A stretch of 64,000 bases of DNA. It comes from Lacrimispora sp. 210928-DFI.3.58. GTDB taxonomy: Bacteria > Bacillota > Clostridia > Lachnospirales > Lachnospiraceae. The stretch is taken from contig NZ_JAJCIC010000020.1 in NCBI RefSeq assembly GCF_020554865.1, forward strand, positions 19,409-83,408, given 5' to 3'. Under the pieces are notes generated by a model. That model was not told the DNA's origin. It did no database searches and saw only the letters and a program-made list of their open reading frames with translations. Positions 53,530 to 62,354 of the stretch are shown here, piece after piece. Numbering within the stretch: position 1 is the stretch's first letter; every line of letters starts with the position of its first letter. Both the position numbers and the translations under genes were made by a program.

Positions 53530-54249
53530 TCACTGCGCCTTCAGCAGCGCATTGATGATCCCACGGACTGACCTCTCCTCCACCAAAAGCGTCAGGTCCG
53601 GCTCGTTGATATGCTCCAGATAATGAGCATCCGAATTGCTGATAATACGGCAGCCATTGAGATAGGGATGGTCCTTCTTCAGCTGGTGGAGCTTCTTTAG
53701 ATCCTTTACCTCTGCTGTCTGAAACCGGCTGTCCGGCGGGATAAAGCCCAAATTGGCGATCAGGCTGTTGGCCGTCTTATCCACATGGGCCGGGAACATC
53801 ACGCCGTCATAAGAGCGCACCAGCTCCCACAGCCCGTCAAAGGAAATATCTGTTGCATTGATGAGAAGGTTGGGCTCAATGCCGCAGATCTCATCCTGTG
53901 CATTATATATCTGCTGTTTTCCGAAGATCGCTTCATTATTAGGAAATTTCATAAGCCTGTCATACACATAGCGGTCAAACTCCATGGCTGCCTGAAGCTC
54001 CGGAAACAGGCACACGGCATGGACCTCCTCTGAGGTATTGATCTCCATGCCCGGCACGGCTAAAAGGCCGTACTCCTCCGCCATAGCCAGGAAGGCGGGA
54101 CAGTTCTTGCAGGAATTGTGGTCTGTCAGCGCCACTGCCTCCAGCCCCTTTAGTGCAGCCATGCCTGCAATGTTGGCCGGCGTCATATCATCATCCCCGC
54201 AGGGCGATAAGCAGGAATGAAGATGCAGATCATATGTAAGACCGGTCAT
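53530..54249 (-). CDS. PHP-domain metal-dependent phosphoesterase
   Basis: A 239-residue PHP phosphoesterase. Metal-binding motifs are DLHLHSCLSPCG, ALTDHNSCKNC, GMEINTSEEVHAVCLF, FPAHVDK and SNSDAHYLEHI. Related proteins hydrolyse nucleotides or sugar phosphates. It is the last gene of the redox operon, overlapping the DRTGG gene by 4 bp, which suggests it makes or removes a signal for the hydrogenase system. The substrate is not known. Confidence 0.85.
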   Translation of the reverse strand: MTGLTYDLHLHSCLSPCGDDDMTPANIAGMAALKGLEAVALTDHNSCKNCPAFLAMAEEYGLLAVPGMEINTSEEVHAVCLFPELQAAMEFDRYVYDRLMKFPNNEAIFGKQQIYNAQDEICGIEPNLLINATDISFDGLWELVRSYDGVMFPAHVDKTANSLIANLGFIPPDSRFQTAEVKDLKKLHQLKKDHPYLNGCRIISNSDAHYLEHINEPDLTLLVEERSVRGIINALLKAQ

Positions 54250-54578
54250 TGCAGCATCCCATAGATCTTAAGAGCCGCCTCAAAGATGGGCTCCTCTGTT
54301 TTTAAAACCGTGATCTCCTGGACTGCTGCCTTTTTCGCAGCCGCCTCGTCAAGCAGCGCCCCCTCTGCCAGGATCACACAGGCCGCGTCTGTCAGCGCAG
54401 CCACAGCCAGGGTATTCATATTCCCCATCACAGTCACCCAAGCACAGCCCGCAGGAGCACGGCTCATGGCAATGCTCAGGAGATCGCAGCAAAAAAGCTT
54501 TGTGATCTCACGGTCCAGCCCGTCTCCCAGGTTCACCACTCCAAAAATGCCTGTATCTACCAATGCCTGTACGGTCAT
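54246..54578 (-). CDS. DRTGG-domain protein, copy 2
   Basis: A 110-residue protein resembling the DRTGG domain of PTA-like and CBS-linked proteins: MTVQALVDTGIFGVVNLGDGLDREI, then ACVILAEGALLDEAAAKKAAVQEITVLKT. The domain is thought to bind ligands. It overlaps the sensor-type hydrogenase gene by 4 bp and the PHP gene by 4 bp. A second DRTGG gene heads the same operon. Confidence 0.75.
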   Translation of the reverse strand: MTVQALVDTGIFGVVNLGDGLDREITKLFCCDLLSIAMSRAPAGCAWVTVMGNMNTLAVAALTDAACVILAEGALLDEAAAKKAAVQEITVLKTEEPIFEAALKIYGMLQ

Positions 54579-55981
54579 TTTCCATCTCCTCCGTCTTCTT
54601 CCTCCTGCTTATCCAACAGGGACATTTCACTGGAAATCCTATGTATATATTCTTTTAAGATCCTGAGAGTCTCCTGGCCTCCCTTATCGCCGTCATGGAG
54701 GTCGTCAGCCAATATGGACACCTCCTCGGACAGCCGGTGGAGATTCTCCCGCAGATAGTACACACAGTCCGTCTCACTGGCCCCTCCCCGGACAATGTCC
54801 TCCGCCAGGGCCTTACAGGTAGGCGCACCGCAGGAGCCGCAGTCCAGTCCCGGAAACTTTTTCATAAGCCGCTCCACCTGGTTCAGCCTGGAAAAGCTCT
54901 CCAGCATGTTGTTGCCCAGTCGGAATACGGGCTCATACTGGACCTCTGTTGTCCAGCGGATATGGCCCTCCTCGCTGTCATGGATATGGCTTCTTGCCAC
55001 AGGCATATATTTGCGCAGCCTCTTAAGCTTCACCTCAGCCACATAGGGATTCTCCACTGTCAGGACGCCTCCCACGCAGCCCCCGTTGCAGGCATTCAGC
55101 TCTACAAAACGCAGGTTGGTGAATTTCTGGTCCTCCATATCCTCCAACACCCGGATCACATTCTCGATGCCGTCTGCTGCCAGATAATTCTCTGTAAACA
55201 GTCCGCTTGCCTCTCCTCCGCTGTGACCCCAGCTGATCCCGATCTTCCCTGAGGTGCCTATGACAGGATAATCCTCTCCGGCCACTGCTTTCATGCAGGC
55301 CAAAAGCTTCGGATACACATCCTTGATGGCAAGGACGTGGTCCACCTGGCTCTTCTCGGTTCCCAAGGGTGCCTTCACATAAGTCACCTTGGACGGGCAG
55401 GGCGAAATGAACATGATCCCGATCTTCTCCCTGGGAAGCCCGGTGTCCTTTAGAGCCTTCTCTGCCGCCAGGATCGCCGCCACCTCAATGGGCGGGTTAA
55501 GAGGCAGCAGATGGGGGATCAGGTTTGGAAAACGCACCCGGATCAAACGCACCACAGAGGGACAGGCTGTGCTGATAAACGGCTGCTGGCTCTCATGCTC
55601 CGATATATACTGCCTGGTGGCCTCACTCACCAGCTCTGCCGCGGCACTCACCTCAAACACATCGTCAAAGCCCATGCGTATCAGGGCATTCAGTACAATA
55701 TTCACATCGTCCAAGTTGTTGAACTGGCTGTAGAGGGACGGAGCTGGAAGAGCTACGGTGTATTCGTATTGCTTCATCACATCCAGCTTGTCATAGGTCG
55801 CAAGCTTCGCGTGATGGGGACAGACTCTGATACATTCGCCGCAGTCAATACAGAATTTGTTGTTGATGCTGGCCTTTTTGCCCCGCACGCGGATGGCCTC
55901 CGTGGGACACCGCTTGATACAGTTGATGCAGCCCTTGCACAGGGATTCGTCCAGTCTCACAGAATGATAAAACTTATCCAT
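54575..55981 (-). CDS. Sensor-type [FeFe] hydrogenase-like protein
   Basis: A 468-residue Fe-S protein. Two 4Fe-4S clusters are near residues 15-55 (CKGCINCIKRCP and CIDCGECIRVCP), followed by an H-cluster domain with changed motifs: STACPSVVRL (usual TSCCPGW), ISPCPSKVTY (usual MPCxxKxxE) and ACNGGCVGG. A further 4Fe-4S region is CGSCGAPTCKALAEDIVRGG, followed by a helical tail. The changed first motif and the regulatory neighbours fit a hydrogen or redox sensor rather than a main producer. It is the third gene of the operon. Confidence 0.78.
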   Translation of the reverse strand: MDKFYHSVRLDESLCKGCINCIKRCPTEAIRVRGKKASINNKFCIDCGECIRVCPHHAKLATYDKLDVMKQYEYTVALPAPSLYSQFNNLDDVNIVLNALIRMGFDDVFEVSAAAELVSEATRQYISEHESQQPFISTACPSVVRLIRVRFPNLIPHLLPLNPPIEVAAILAAEKALKDTGLPREKIGIMFISPCPSKVTYVKAPLGTEKSQVDHVLAIKDVYPKLLACMKAVAGEDYPVIGTSGKIGISWGHSGGEASGLFTENYLAADGIENVIRVLEDMEDQKFTNLRFVELNACNGGCVGGVLTVENPYVAEVKLKRLRKYMPVARSHIHDSEEGHIRWTTEVQYEPVFRLGNNMLESFSRLNQVERLMKKFPGLDCGSCGAPTCKALAEDIVRGGASETDCVYYLRENLHRLSEEVSILADDLHDGDKGGQETLRILKEYIHRISSEMSLLDKQEEEDGGDGK

Positions 55982-56004
55982 AACTTCTCTCCATTTCGGC
56001 TTTC

Positions 56005-56427
56005 CTACATTTTCACCACCATCGTGATGGTCGTTCCCTCTCCGATCCTGGTATCAATATCCATCTCATCCGTATAATTTTTCATATTTGGAAGCCCCAT
56101 CCCGGCTCCAAAACCCAGGGAGCGGATCTCATCCGGCGCAGTGGAATATCCTGCCTGCATTGCCAGCTCCACATTCGGGATACCAGGCCCCACATCCGCC
56201 AGGATCATCTTGATCCGTTCCGGCGTGATCTCCACAGTGATCAGCCCCCCTTTGGCATGGATCACCATATTGATCTCTCCCTCATACATGGCAATGGCCA
56301 CCTTCCTGATGGCCTCAGGGCTCACGCCCATCTGCTTTAATTTTCTCTTCACATCGCTGCTCGCCTCACCTGCTCTGGTGAAATCATCAGCCGATATGTC
56401 ATAGGTTAAAACAATTGCGTCCTCCAT
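56005..56427 (-). CDS. HATPase, anti-sigma factor-like
   Basis: A 140-residue GHKL ATPase of the RsbW/anti-sigma type. EGEINMVIHA is the N box, ILADVGPGIP the G1 box, and GFGAGMGLPNMKNY the G2 box. It has no dimerisation or phosphoacceptor domain. It lies between a DRTGG gene and the sensor-type hydrogenase. A protein kinase or partner-switch role is likely; its target is not in view. Confidence 0.78.
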   Translation of the reverse strand: MEDAIVLTYDISADDFTRAGEASSDVKRKLKQMGVSPEAIRKVAIAMYEGEINMVIHAKGGLITVEITPERIKMILADVGPGIPNVELAMQAGYSTAPDEIRSLGFGAGMGLPNMKNYTDEMDIDTRIGEGTTITMVVKM

Positions 56428-56462
56428 AATTTGTTCCCTTCATTTAAAATATCGATTACTTT

Positions 56463-56810
56463 CTAGATCGCCCCTCCATGAAGGCCGGCCTCATACAGCA
56501 TACCGCAGGCGGAAAACATACGGTGTCCTGTCTCCATGATGACTAAGCCCCGCTCCTTTGCCATCTCTAACATAGCGGCGTCCGGTTTCTTCCCCCTTAC
56601 AAAGATCACACAGACAATATCAAGCATCTCCGCCGTCCTTATGACCTGGGGATTGCACAGACCAGTAAGCAGAATGGAGTGGTCTTTTGAAAATGCCAGC
56701 ACATCGCTCATCATATCAGAGCCGCAGGCAGATCTTGCTTCCCTGTCCAGAAATTCTTCCCCCGTAAGCACCCTGGCTCCTAAAATATCCCTTGCATCCC
56801 TAACCGTCAT
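56463..56810 (-). CDS. DRTGG-domain protein, copy 1
   Basis: A 115-residue protein starting MTVRDARDILGARVLTGEEFL, with ILLTGLCNPQVIRTAEMLDIVCVIFVRGKKPD and a C-terminal AGLHGG. A DRTGG-like ligand-binding role is probable. GGAGAGG precedes the ATG chosen; a GTG six codons upstream is weaker. It heads the minus-strand operon and faces the hydrogenase operon across a 236-bp gap. Confidence 0.75.
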   Translation of the reverse strand: MTVRDARDILGARVLTGEEFLDREARSACGSDMMSDVLAFSKDHSILLTGLCNPQVIRTAEMLDIVCVIFVRGKKPDAAMLEMAKERGLVIMETGHRMFSACGMLYEAGLHGGAI

Positions 56811-56966
56811 ACCCGAACCTCTCCTCACTTAAATTTGATTTCATGGGAATTCCCATGGTTATTTCAGATTGTACTGAACCTGATACACTTAGAATACCAT
56901 TCATTTTGTGGAATTTCAATAATATTTCCTGTTTTCCGTCCAGATTTCGTCGTTAGTTTTTTCACT

Positions 56967-57020
56967 TATAGTAGCTTTTTTTTCAGTTACGTGCTAAAAT
57001 ATTGATACATTGCACAATGT
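56967..57020 (+). promoter_or_regulatory. Promoter and palindrome of the hydrogenase operon
   Basis: An extended -10 TGCTAAAAT ends near 57000, with a poor -35 (TAGCTT). ACATTG-CA-CAATGT at 57007-57020 is a perfect 6-bp-arm palindrome lying on the start point. It does not match the Rex box TTGTTAA-type site. A redox-responsive repressor is a fair guess. Confidence 0.5.
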
Positions 57021-57046
57021 ACAACTAGTGAGGAGGTAATAATAAG

Positions 57047-57541
57047 ATGGCTTGCAAAAAACAAACAGTTCCTTTTATGGGAACTCCTGAGCAGGAAGCA
57101 GCACTCAAAGAAGTCATTGCTGAGCTCAAAAATCAGCCTGGATCTTTGATGCCTGTGATGCAGAAGGCTCAGGATATTTATGGGTATCTTCCTATCGAAG
57201 TGCAGACCATGATATCTGATGAAATGGGTATTCCGCTGGAAAAGGTCTACGGGGTAGCTACATTCTATGCCCAGTTCGCCTTACAGCCAAAGGGTAAATA
57301 TAAGATATCTGTCTGTCTCGGTACTGCATGTTACGTAAAGGGGTCCGGTGAGATCTTCAAAAAGCTGGAAGAGCTGCTGGGCATTACCAACGGCGAGTGC
57401 ACACCAGATGGCAAATTCTCTTTGGATTCCTGCCGGTGCGTCGGCGCCTGCGGACTTGCTCCCGTCATGATGATCAACGGCGAGGTATACGGAAGGCTTA
57501 CCGTTGACGATATCCCAGGTATTTTAGCAAGGTACAATTAA
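57047..57541 (+). CDS. hydC: Bifurcating hydrogenase [2Fe-2S] subunit (NuoE/HydC-like)
   Basis: A 164-residue thioredoxin-like ferredoxin. Cluster ligands are in SVCLGTACYVKG and SCRCVGACGLAPVM (C-x4-C ... C-x3-C pattern). Helices at the N-terminus match NuoE. It is the small electron-transfer subunit of the trimeric HydABC hydrogenase that couples H2, NADH and ferredoxin. GGAGG precedes the ATG. First gene of the operon. Confidence 0.9.
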   Translation: MACKKQTVPFMGTPEQEAALKEVIAELKNQPGSLMPVMQKAQDIYGYLPIEVQTMISDEMGIPLEKVYGVATFYAQFALQPKGKYKISVCLGTACYVKGSGEIFKKLEELLGITNGECTPDGKFSLDSCRCVGACGLAPVMMINGEVYGRLTVDDIPGILARYN

Positions 57542-57545
57542 GCCT

Positions 57546-58103
57546 ATGATGACAGAGATTTCCTTAAATGTATTAGATGTATCGGAGAATTCCACCAGGG
57601 CCGGCGCTTCCCTTGTCACCATTGAGGTGAAGGCCGACACAGCAGCTGACCGATTGACCATCGTCATTGCCGATGACGGCTGCGGGATGACAAGCGAACA
57701 GGTAGAACATGTCACAGATCCCTTTTTTACAACCAGGACCACCAGAAAGGTGGGATTAGGTATCCCCTTTTTCAAATATGCTGCTGAAAGTACCGGCGGC
57801 AGCTTTCACATTGAATCGGAGCCGGGCAGGGGAACTACTGTTACCGCTGTATTTGGCCTGTCACACATTGACAGGATGCCCCTGGGCAATATGAACGCCA
57901 CCATACACAACCTGATCGTGTACCACCCTGATACGGATTTCTGCTACACATATAGATATAATGAAGCTTCCTTTACACTGGACACCCGCCAGATGCGGGA
58001 AATACTGGGAGGGATCCCTCTCAATGCCCCTGAGGTGTCGGATTACATAATGGAATATCTGAGAGAAAATCAAAATGAAACTGACGGAGGGGCCCAGATC
58101 TAG
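57546..58103 (+). CDS. HATPase-domain protein in the hydrogenase operon
   Basis: A 185-residue GHKL ATPase. LDVSENSTRAGA (N box), VIADDGCGM (G1) and RKVGLGIPFFKYAAESTGG (G2) are clear, but no histidine phosphoacceptor domain precedes them. The C-terminal 70 residues are a separate small domain. It lies between hydC and the [2Fe-2S] protein, so it is probably a partner of the sensor module on the other strand. Confidence 0.8.
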   Translation: MMTEISLNVLDVSENSTRAGASLVTIEVKADTAADRLTIVIADDGCGMTSEQVEHVTDPFFTTRTTRKVGLGIPFFKYAAESTGGSFHIESEPGRGTTVTAVFGLSHIDRMPLGNMNATIHNLIVYHPDTDFCYTYRYNEASFTLDTRQMREILGGIPLNAPEVSDYIMEYLRENQNETDGGAQI

Positions 58104-58144
58104 GCAGATCAGGGTTCCGGATCAAACTAGGAGGATATGATCGC

Positions 58145-58522
58145 ATGAAAACTCTCGCTGAATTAAAGGCAATCAGAGAAAAAATGCAGAGCCAGGTCAA
58201 TCTGCGTGCCGAAGACCACAACCACACCCGCGTTGTAGTCGGCATGGCTACCTGCGGTATCGCAGCAGGGGCAAGGCCTGTTCTGAATACACTGGCCCAG
58301 GAAGTACAGTCAAGAGGGCTGACAGACAAGATCTCCGTTACACAGACAGGCTGCATCGGCTTATGCCAGTATGAGCCCATTGTGGAGGTCATGGAACCAG
58401 GAAAAGAAAAGATTACATATGTAAAGATGAACCCGGAAAAAGCACTTGAAGTCATCGAGCGCCACCTGATCGGCGGACATCCCGTTGACAAGTACACCAT
58501 GGGCGCTTCAGGACTGAAATAA
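58145..58522 (+). CDS. [2Fe-2S] ferredoxin-like protein
   Basis: A 125-residue thioredoxin-like ferredoxin. GMATCGIAAGARPV and TQTGCIGLCQYEPIVEV carry the four cysteines. It resembles the N-terminal part of NuoF-like HydB proteins and may pass electrons between subunits. Cotranscribed with hydC and hydB. Confidence 0.82.
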   Translation: MKTLAELKAIREKMQSQVNLRAEDHNHTRVVVGMATCGIAAGARPVLNTLAQEVQSRGLTDKISVTQTGCIGLCQYEPIVEVMEPGKEKITYVKMNPEKALEVIERHLIGGHPVDKYTMGASGLK

Positions 58523-58537
58523 AAGGAGGAAAACATC

Positions 58538-60328
58538 ATGTATCGTTCACACGTGTTGGTCTGCGGCGGCACCGGATGTACTTCCTCCGGAAGTCCCCAG
58601 ATAATGGAAGCATTACAGAATGAGATCAAGCGCCAGGGCTTAGAGGAGGAGGTTGCCATTGTAGAGACAGGCTGCCACGGCCTCTGTGCATTAGGCCCTA
58701 TCATGATCGTATACCCGGAGGCTACCTTCTATTCCATGGTACAGCCGGATGATATCCCTGAGATCGTGTCAGAGCACCTGTTAAAGGGCCGTGTGGTAAC
58801 ACGCCTTCTGTACCAGGAGACCGTAAGCCCCACAGGCGGCATCAAGGCCTTAAGCGACACGGATTTCTACAAGAAGCAGCACCGTATCGCCCTGCGCAAC
58901 TGCGGTGTTATCAACCCGGAGAACATTGAGGAGTACATCGGAACCGGCGGCTACATGGCACTGGGCAAGGTCTTAACAGAGATGACACCTGACGATGTGA
59001 TCCAGACCCTTCTGGATGCCGGTCTTCGCGGCCGCGGCGGCGCAGGCTTCCCTACAGGCCTTAAGTGGAAGCTCTGTAAGCAGAATGACGCTGACCAGAA
59101 GTACGTCTGCTGTAACGCTGACGAGGGCGACCCAGGTGCATTCATGGACCGTTCCGTACTGGAAGGCGATCCTCATGCAGTGCTGGAGGCAATGGCCATT
59201 GCCGGCTATGCCATCGGTGCAAACCAGGGCTATATCTATGTCCGCGCTGAGTATCCCATCGCAGTAGACCGTCTCCGCATTGCTATTGACCAGGCCCGTG
59301 AGATGGAGCTTCTCGGCAAGAACATTTTCGGCACTGGCTTTGATTTTGACATTGACCTGCGCCTGGGTGCAGGAGCCTTCGTATGCGGCGAGGAGACCGC
59401 TCTTATGACCTCCATTGAGGGCAAGCGCGGCGAGCCAAGGCCAAGGCCTCCGTTCCCGGCTCAGAAGGGCTTATTCGGAAAGCCCAGCATTTTGAATAAC
59501 GTAGAGACCTATGCCAACATCCCGCAGATCATCTTAAACGGCCCGGAGTGGTTCGCATCCATGGGTACGGAGAAGTCAAAGGGAACAAAGGTATTCGCCT
59601 TAGGCGGCAAGATCAACAACACAGGTCTGGTAGAGGTTCCTATGGGAACCACCCTCCGCACGGTCATCGAAGAGATCGGCGGCGGCATTCCCAATGGCAA
59701 GAAGTTTAAGGCAGCTCAGACAGGCGGTCCTTCCGGCGGATGTATCCCTGCAGAGCATTTTGATATCCCCATCGACTATGACAACCTCATCTCCATCGGC
59801 TCCATGATGGGTTCCGGCGGTCTGATCGTCATGGACGAGGATGACTGTATGGTAGACATTGCCAAATTCTTCCTGGAATTCACCGTAGAGGAGTCCTGCG
59901 GCAAATGTACTGCCTGCCGTATCGGCACTAAGAGAATGCTTGAGATCCTGACAAAGATCACAAAGGGTCAGGCCACCATGGAGGACCTTGAGAAGTTAGA
60001 GGAACTCTGCTACTACGTAAAGAACAATTCCCTGTGCGGTCTTGGACAGACAGCACCGAACCCCGTGCTCTCCACACTGCGCTATTTCCGCGATGAGTAC
60101 GAGGCCCATATCAAGGAAAAACGCTGTCCTGCCGGCGTATGTAAAGCCCTTCTGTCCTACAACATTGACCGTGACAAGTGCCGCGGATGTACCCTGTGCG
60201 CACGCACCTGTCCTGCCGGAGCGATCGTGGGCTCTGTCAAGAACCCCCATATCATCGACCAGACAAAGTGTATCAAGTGCGGCGCATGTATGGAAAAATG
60301 TAAATTCGGCGCGATCTATAAGAAATAA
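58538..60328 (+). CDS. hydB: Bifurcating hydrogenase NADH/flavin subunit (NuoF/HydB-like)
   Basis: A 596-residue subunit. An N-terminal [2Fe-2S] domain (GTGCTSSGS, ETGCHGLCALGP) is followed by the FMN/NADH domain with GLRGRGGAGFPTGLKW and NADEGDPGAFMDR, then a 4Fe-4S site (ESCGKCTACRIGTKRM, CGLGQ) and two C-terminal 4Fe-4S motifs (CRGCTLCARTCP, CIKCGACMEKCK). It binds NADH at the flavin where electrons are split. Confidence 0.95.
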   Translation: MYRSHVLVCGGTGCTSSGSPQIMEALQNEIKRQGLEEEVAIVETGCHGLCALGPIMIVYPEATFYSMVQPDDIPEIVSEHLLKGRVVTRLLYQETVSPTGGIKALSDTDFYKKQHRIALRNCGVINPENIEEYIGTGGYMALGKVLTEMTPDDVIQTLLDAGLRGRGGAGFPTGLKWKLCKQNDADQKYVCCNADEGDPGAFMDRSVLEGDPHAVLEAMAIAGYAIGANQGYIYVRAEYPIAVDRLRIAIDQAREMELLGKNIFGTGFDFDIDLRLGAGAFVCGEETALMTSIEGKRGEPRPRPPFPAQKGLFGKPSILNNVETYANIPQIILNGPEWFASMGTEKSKGTKVFALGGKINNTGLVEVPMGTTLRTVIEEIGGGIPNGKKFKAAQTGGPSGGCIPAEHFDIPIDYDNLISIGSMMGSGGLIVMDEDDCMVDIAKFFLEFTVEESCGKCTACRIGTKRMLEILTKITKGQATMEDLEKLEELCYYVKNNSLCGLGQTAPNPVLSTLRYFRDEYEAHIKEKRCPAGVCKALLSYNIDRDKCRGCTLCARTCPAGAIVGSVKNPHIIDQTKCIKCGACMEKCKFGAIYKK

Positions 60329-60346
60329 GGGAGGAGGGAACATACT

Positions 60347-62092
60347 ATGGAGACAATTAAACTTAAAATCAACGGCATCGAAGTCACTGCCCCCAAAGGC
60401 TCAACCATCCTGGAGGCAGCAAGACTGGCGCATATTGAGATTCCTACCCTGTGTTTCTTAAAGGAAATCAACGAAATCGGCGCCTGCCGTGTCTGTATCG
60501 TAGAATTAAAGAATGGAAAACTGGTGACATCCTGCGTATATCCTGCTGAGGACGGCATGGAGGTATTTACCAACACACCAAAGGTTATGGATTCCAGGAA
60601 GAAGACCATCCAGCTTCTGTTATCCAACCACAACCGCTCCTGCTTATCCTGTGTGCGCAGCGGACACTGCGAGCTCCAGGAGCTGGCACATGAGCTGGGC
60701 GTAGACGATGAAGGCTACTATGACGGCGAGAAATCCGCCACAGAGATCGATGATTCCGCAGCCCACATGATCCGTGACAACAGCAAATGCATCCTCTGCC
60801 GCCGCTGCGTAGCAGTCTGTGAGCATGTACAGGGCATCGGTGTCATCGGAGCGAACAACCGCGGCTTTGCAACAGACATCGGTTCTGCCTTTGAGATGGG
60901 CTTAGGAGAGACCTCCTGCGTATCCTGCGGACAGTGTATCGCTGTATGCCCCACAGGCGCATTGCAGGAGAAGGATTCCACAGCTGCTGTATTTGCAGCA
61001 ATTGCAGATCCGAAAAAGCATGTGATCGTTCAGACCGCCCCCGCTGTCCGCGCAGGACTGGGCGAGGAGTTCGGCCTTCCTATCGGCACCAACGTTGAGG
61101 GCAAGATGGCTGCAGCCCTGCGCCGCTTAGGCTTTGATAAAGTATTTGATACGGATTTCTCCGCTGATCTCACCATCATGGAAGAGGCTCATGAGTTCCT
61201 TGACCGCGTGCAGAACGGCGGCGTGCTTCCTCTCATCACCTCCTGCTCCCCAGGCTGGGTGAAATACTGCGAGCACTACTTCCCGGATATGACAGAGAAC
61301 CTGTCCTCCTGTAAGTCTCCTCAGCAGATGTTCGGCGCCATCGCAAAGTCCTATTATGCTGAGAAGATGGGCATTGATCCAAAGGATATCGTAAGTGTGA
61401 GCGTGATGCCGTGTACGGCAAAGAAGTTTGAGATCGGACGTGACGATCAGGATGCCAACGGCGTACCGGATGTGGACATTTCCATCACCACAAGAGAACT
61501 GGCAAGAATGATCAAGAAAGCGCGTATCCGCTTCCTGGAACTGCCGGATGAGAAGTTTGACGAGCCTTTAGGCCTTGGAACAGGCGCAGGCGTGATCTTT
61601 GGCGCTACAGGCGGCGTTATGGAGGCCGCTCTCCGTACTGCTGTTGAGACCCTGACAGGCGAGGAGCTTCCAAAGCTGGATTTCGTAGAGGTCCGCGGCA
61701 CTCAGGGCATCAAAGAGGCTACCTATCACGTGGCCGGTATGGATGTAAAGGTTGCCGTTGCTTCCGGCCTCGGCAATGCCAGAGAGCTTCTTAACAAGGT
61801 AAAATCCGGTGAGGCAGACTACCACTTCATCGAGATCATGGGATGCCCCGGCGGCTGCGTTAACGGTGGCGGCCAGCCTCAGCAGCCTGGCTATGTGCGC
61901 AACACAGTTGACATCCGCGGCCTGCGGGCTAAAGTGCTCTATGACAGCGACGTGGCCAACCCGCTGCGCAAATCCCATGAGAATCCCGCCATCAAGGAGC
62001 TTTACGCTACCTACCTTGGCGAGCCGGGCAGCGAAAAGGCACATCACCTGCTTCATACAACTTATGTGAAGAGGACCATCAATCAGCATTGA
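60347..62092 (+). CDS. hydA: Bifurcating [FeFe] hydrogenase catalytic subunit
   Basis: A 581-residue enzyme with an N-terminal [2Fe-2S] domain, the HNRSCLSCVRSGHCELQ His-Cys 4Fe-4S site, two 4Fe-4S motifs (CILCRRCVAVCE, CVSCGQCIAVCP) and the H-cluster domain. H-cluster motifs are TSCSPGWVKYCEH (Ser in place of one of the two Cys in TSCCPGW), MPCTAKKFE and CPGGCVNGGG. It makes or uses H2 with NADH and ferredoxin. No extra C-terminal [2Fe-2S] domain is present. Last gene of the operon. Confidence 0.95.
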   Translation: METIKLKINGIEVTAPKGSTILEAARLAHIEIPTLCFLKEINEIGACRVCIVELKNGKLVTSCVYPAEDGMEVFTNTPKVMDSRKKTIQLLLSNHNRSCLSCVRSGHCELQELAHELGVDDEGYYDGEKSATEIDDSAAHMIRDNSKCILCRRCVAVCEHVQGIGVIGANNRGFATDIGSAFEMGLGETSCVSCGQCIAVCPTGALQEKDSTAAVFAAIADPKKHVIVQTAPAVRAGLGEEFGLPIGTNVEGKMAAALRRLGFDKVFDTDFSADLTIMEEAHEFLDRVQNGGVLPLITSCSPGWVKYCEHYFPDMTENLSSCKSPQQMFGAIAKSYYAEKMGIDPKDIVSVSVMPCTAKKFEIGRDDQDANGVPDVDISITTRELARMIKKARIRFLELPDEKFDEPLGLGTGAGVIFGATGGVMEAALRTAVETLTGEELPKLDFVEVRGTQGIKEATYHVAGMDVKVAVASGLGNARELLNKVKSGEADYHFIEIMGCPGGCVNGGGQPQQPGYVRNTVDIRGLRAKVLYDSDVANPLRKSHENPAIKELYATYLGEPGSEKAHHLLHTTYVKRTINQH

Positions 62093-62132
62093 TCAGCTGC
62101 TGAAATATAAAACTATAAGTAAGCTCATTATG

Positions 62133-62168
62133 ACAGCAGACCTGCTTTCGGGCGGGCCTGCTGTTTTT
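62133..62168 (+). terminator. Terminator of the hydrogenase operon
   Basis: ACAGCAGACC and GGCCTGCTGT pair around GCTTTCGGGC, then TTTTTC. The 62093-62354 gap holds nothing else I can support. Confidence 0.85.
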
Positions 62169-62354
62169 CTCATAATCCCTCATCTTTCCGAAACTCTCTA
62201 AGAAACAGCTTCACCATCGCATTCTGCTAAGACAATTCTTTCTTTTTTCTGTATCTTTCTGACAAATTTATAAATCATATTCTCACTTATTCCAGTATAT
62301 GGTAAAATGTATGCATCTTAAACAGTAACATTTTCTTAACAGAAAGGAGCTCCC

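Noticed and set aside
57000-57046. Rex repressor site
   Set aside because: The palindrome does not contain TTGT and ACAA arms in the required spacing.
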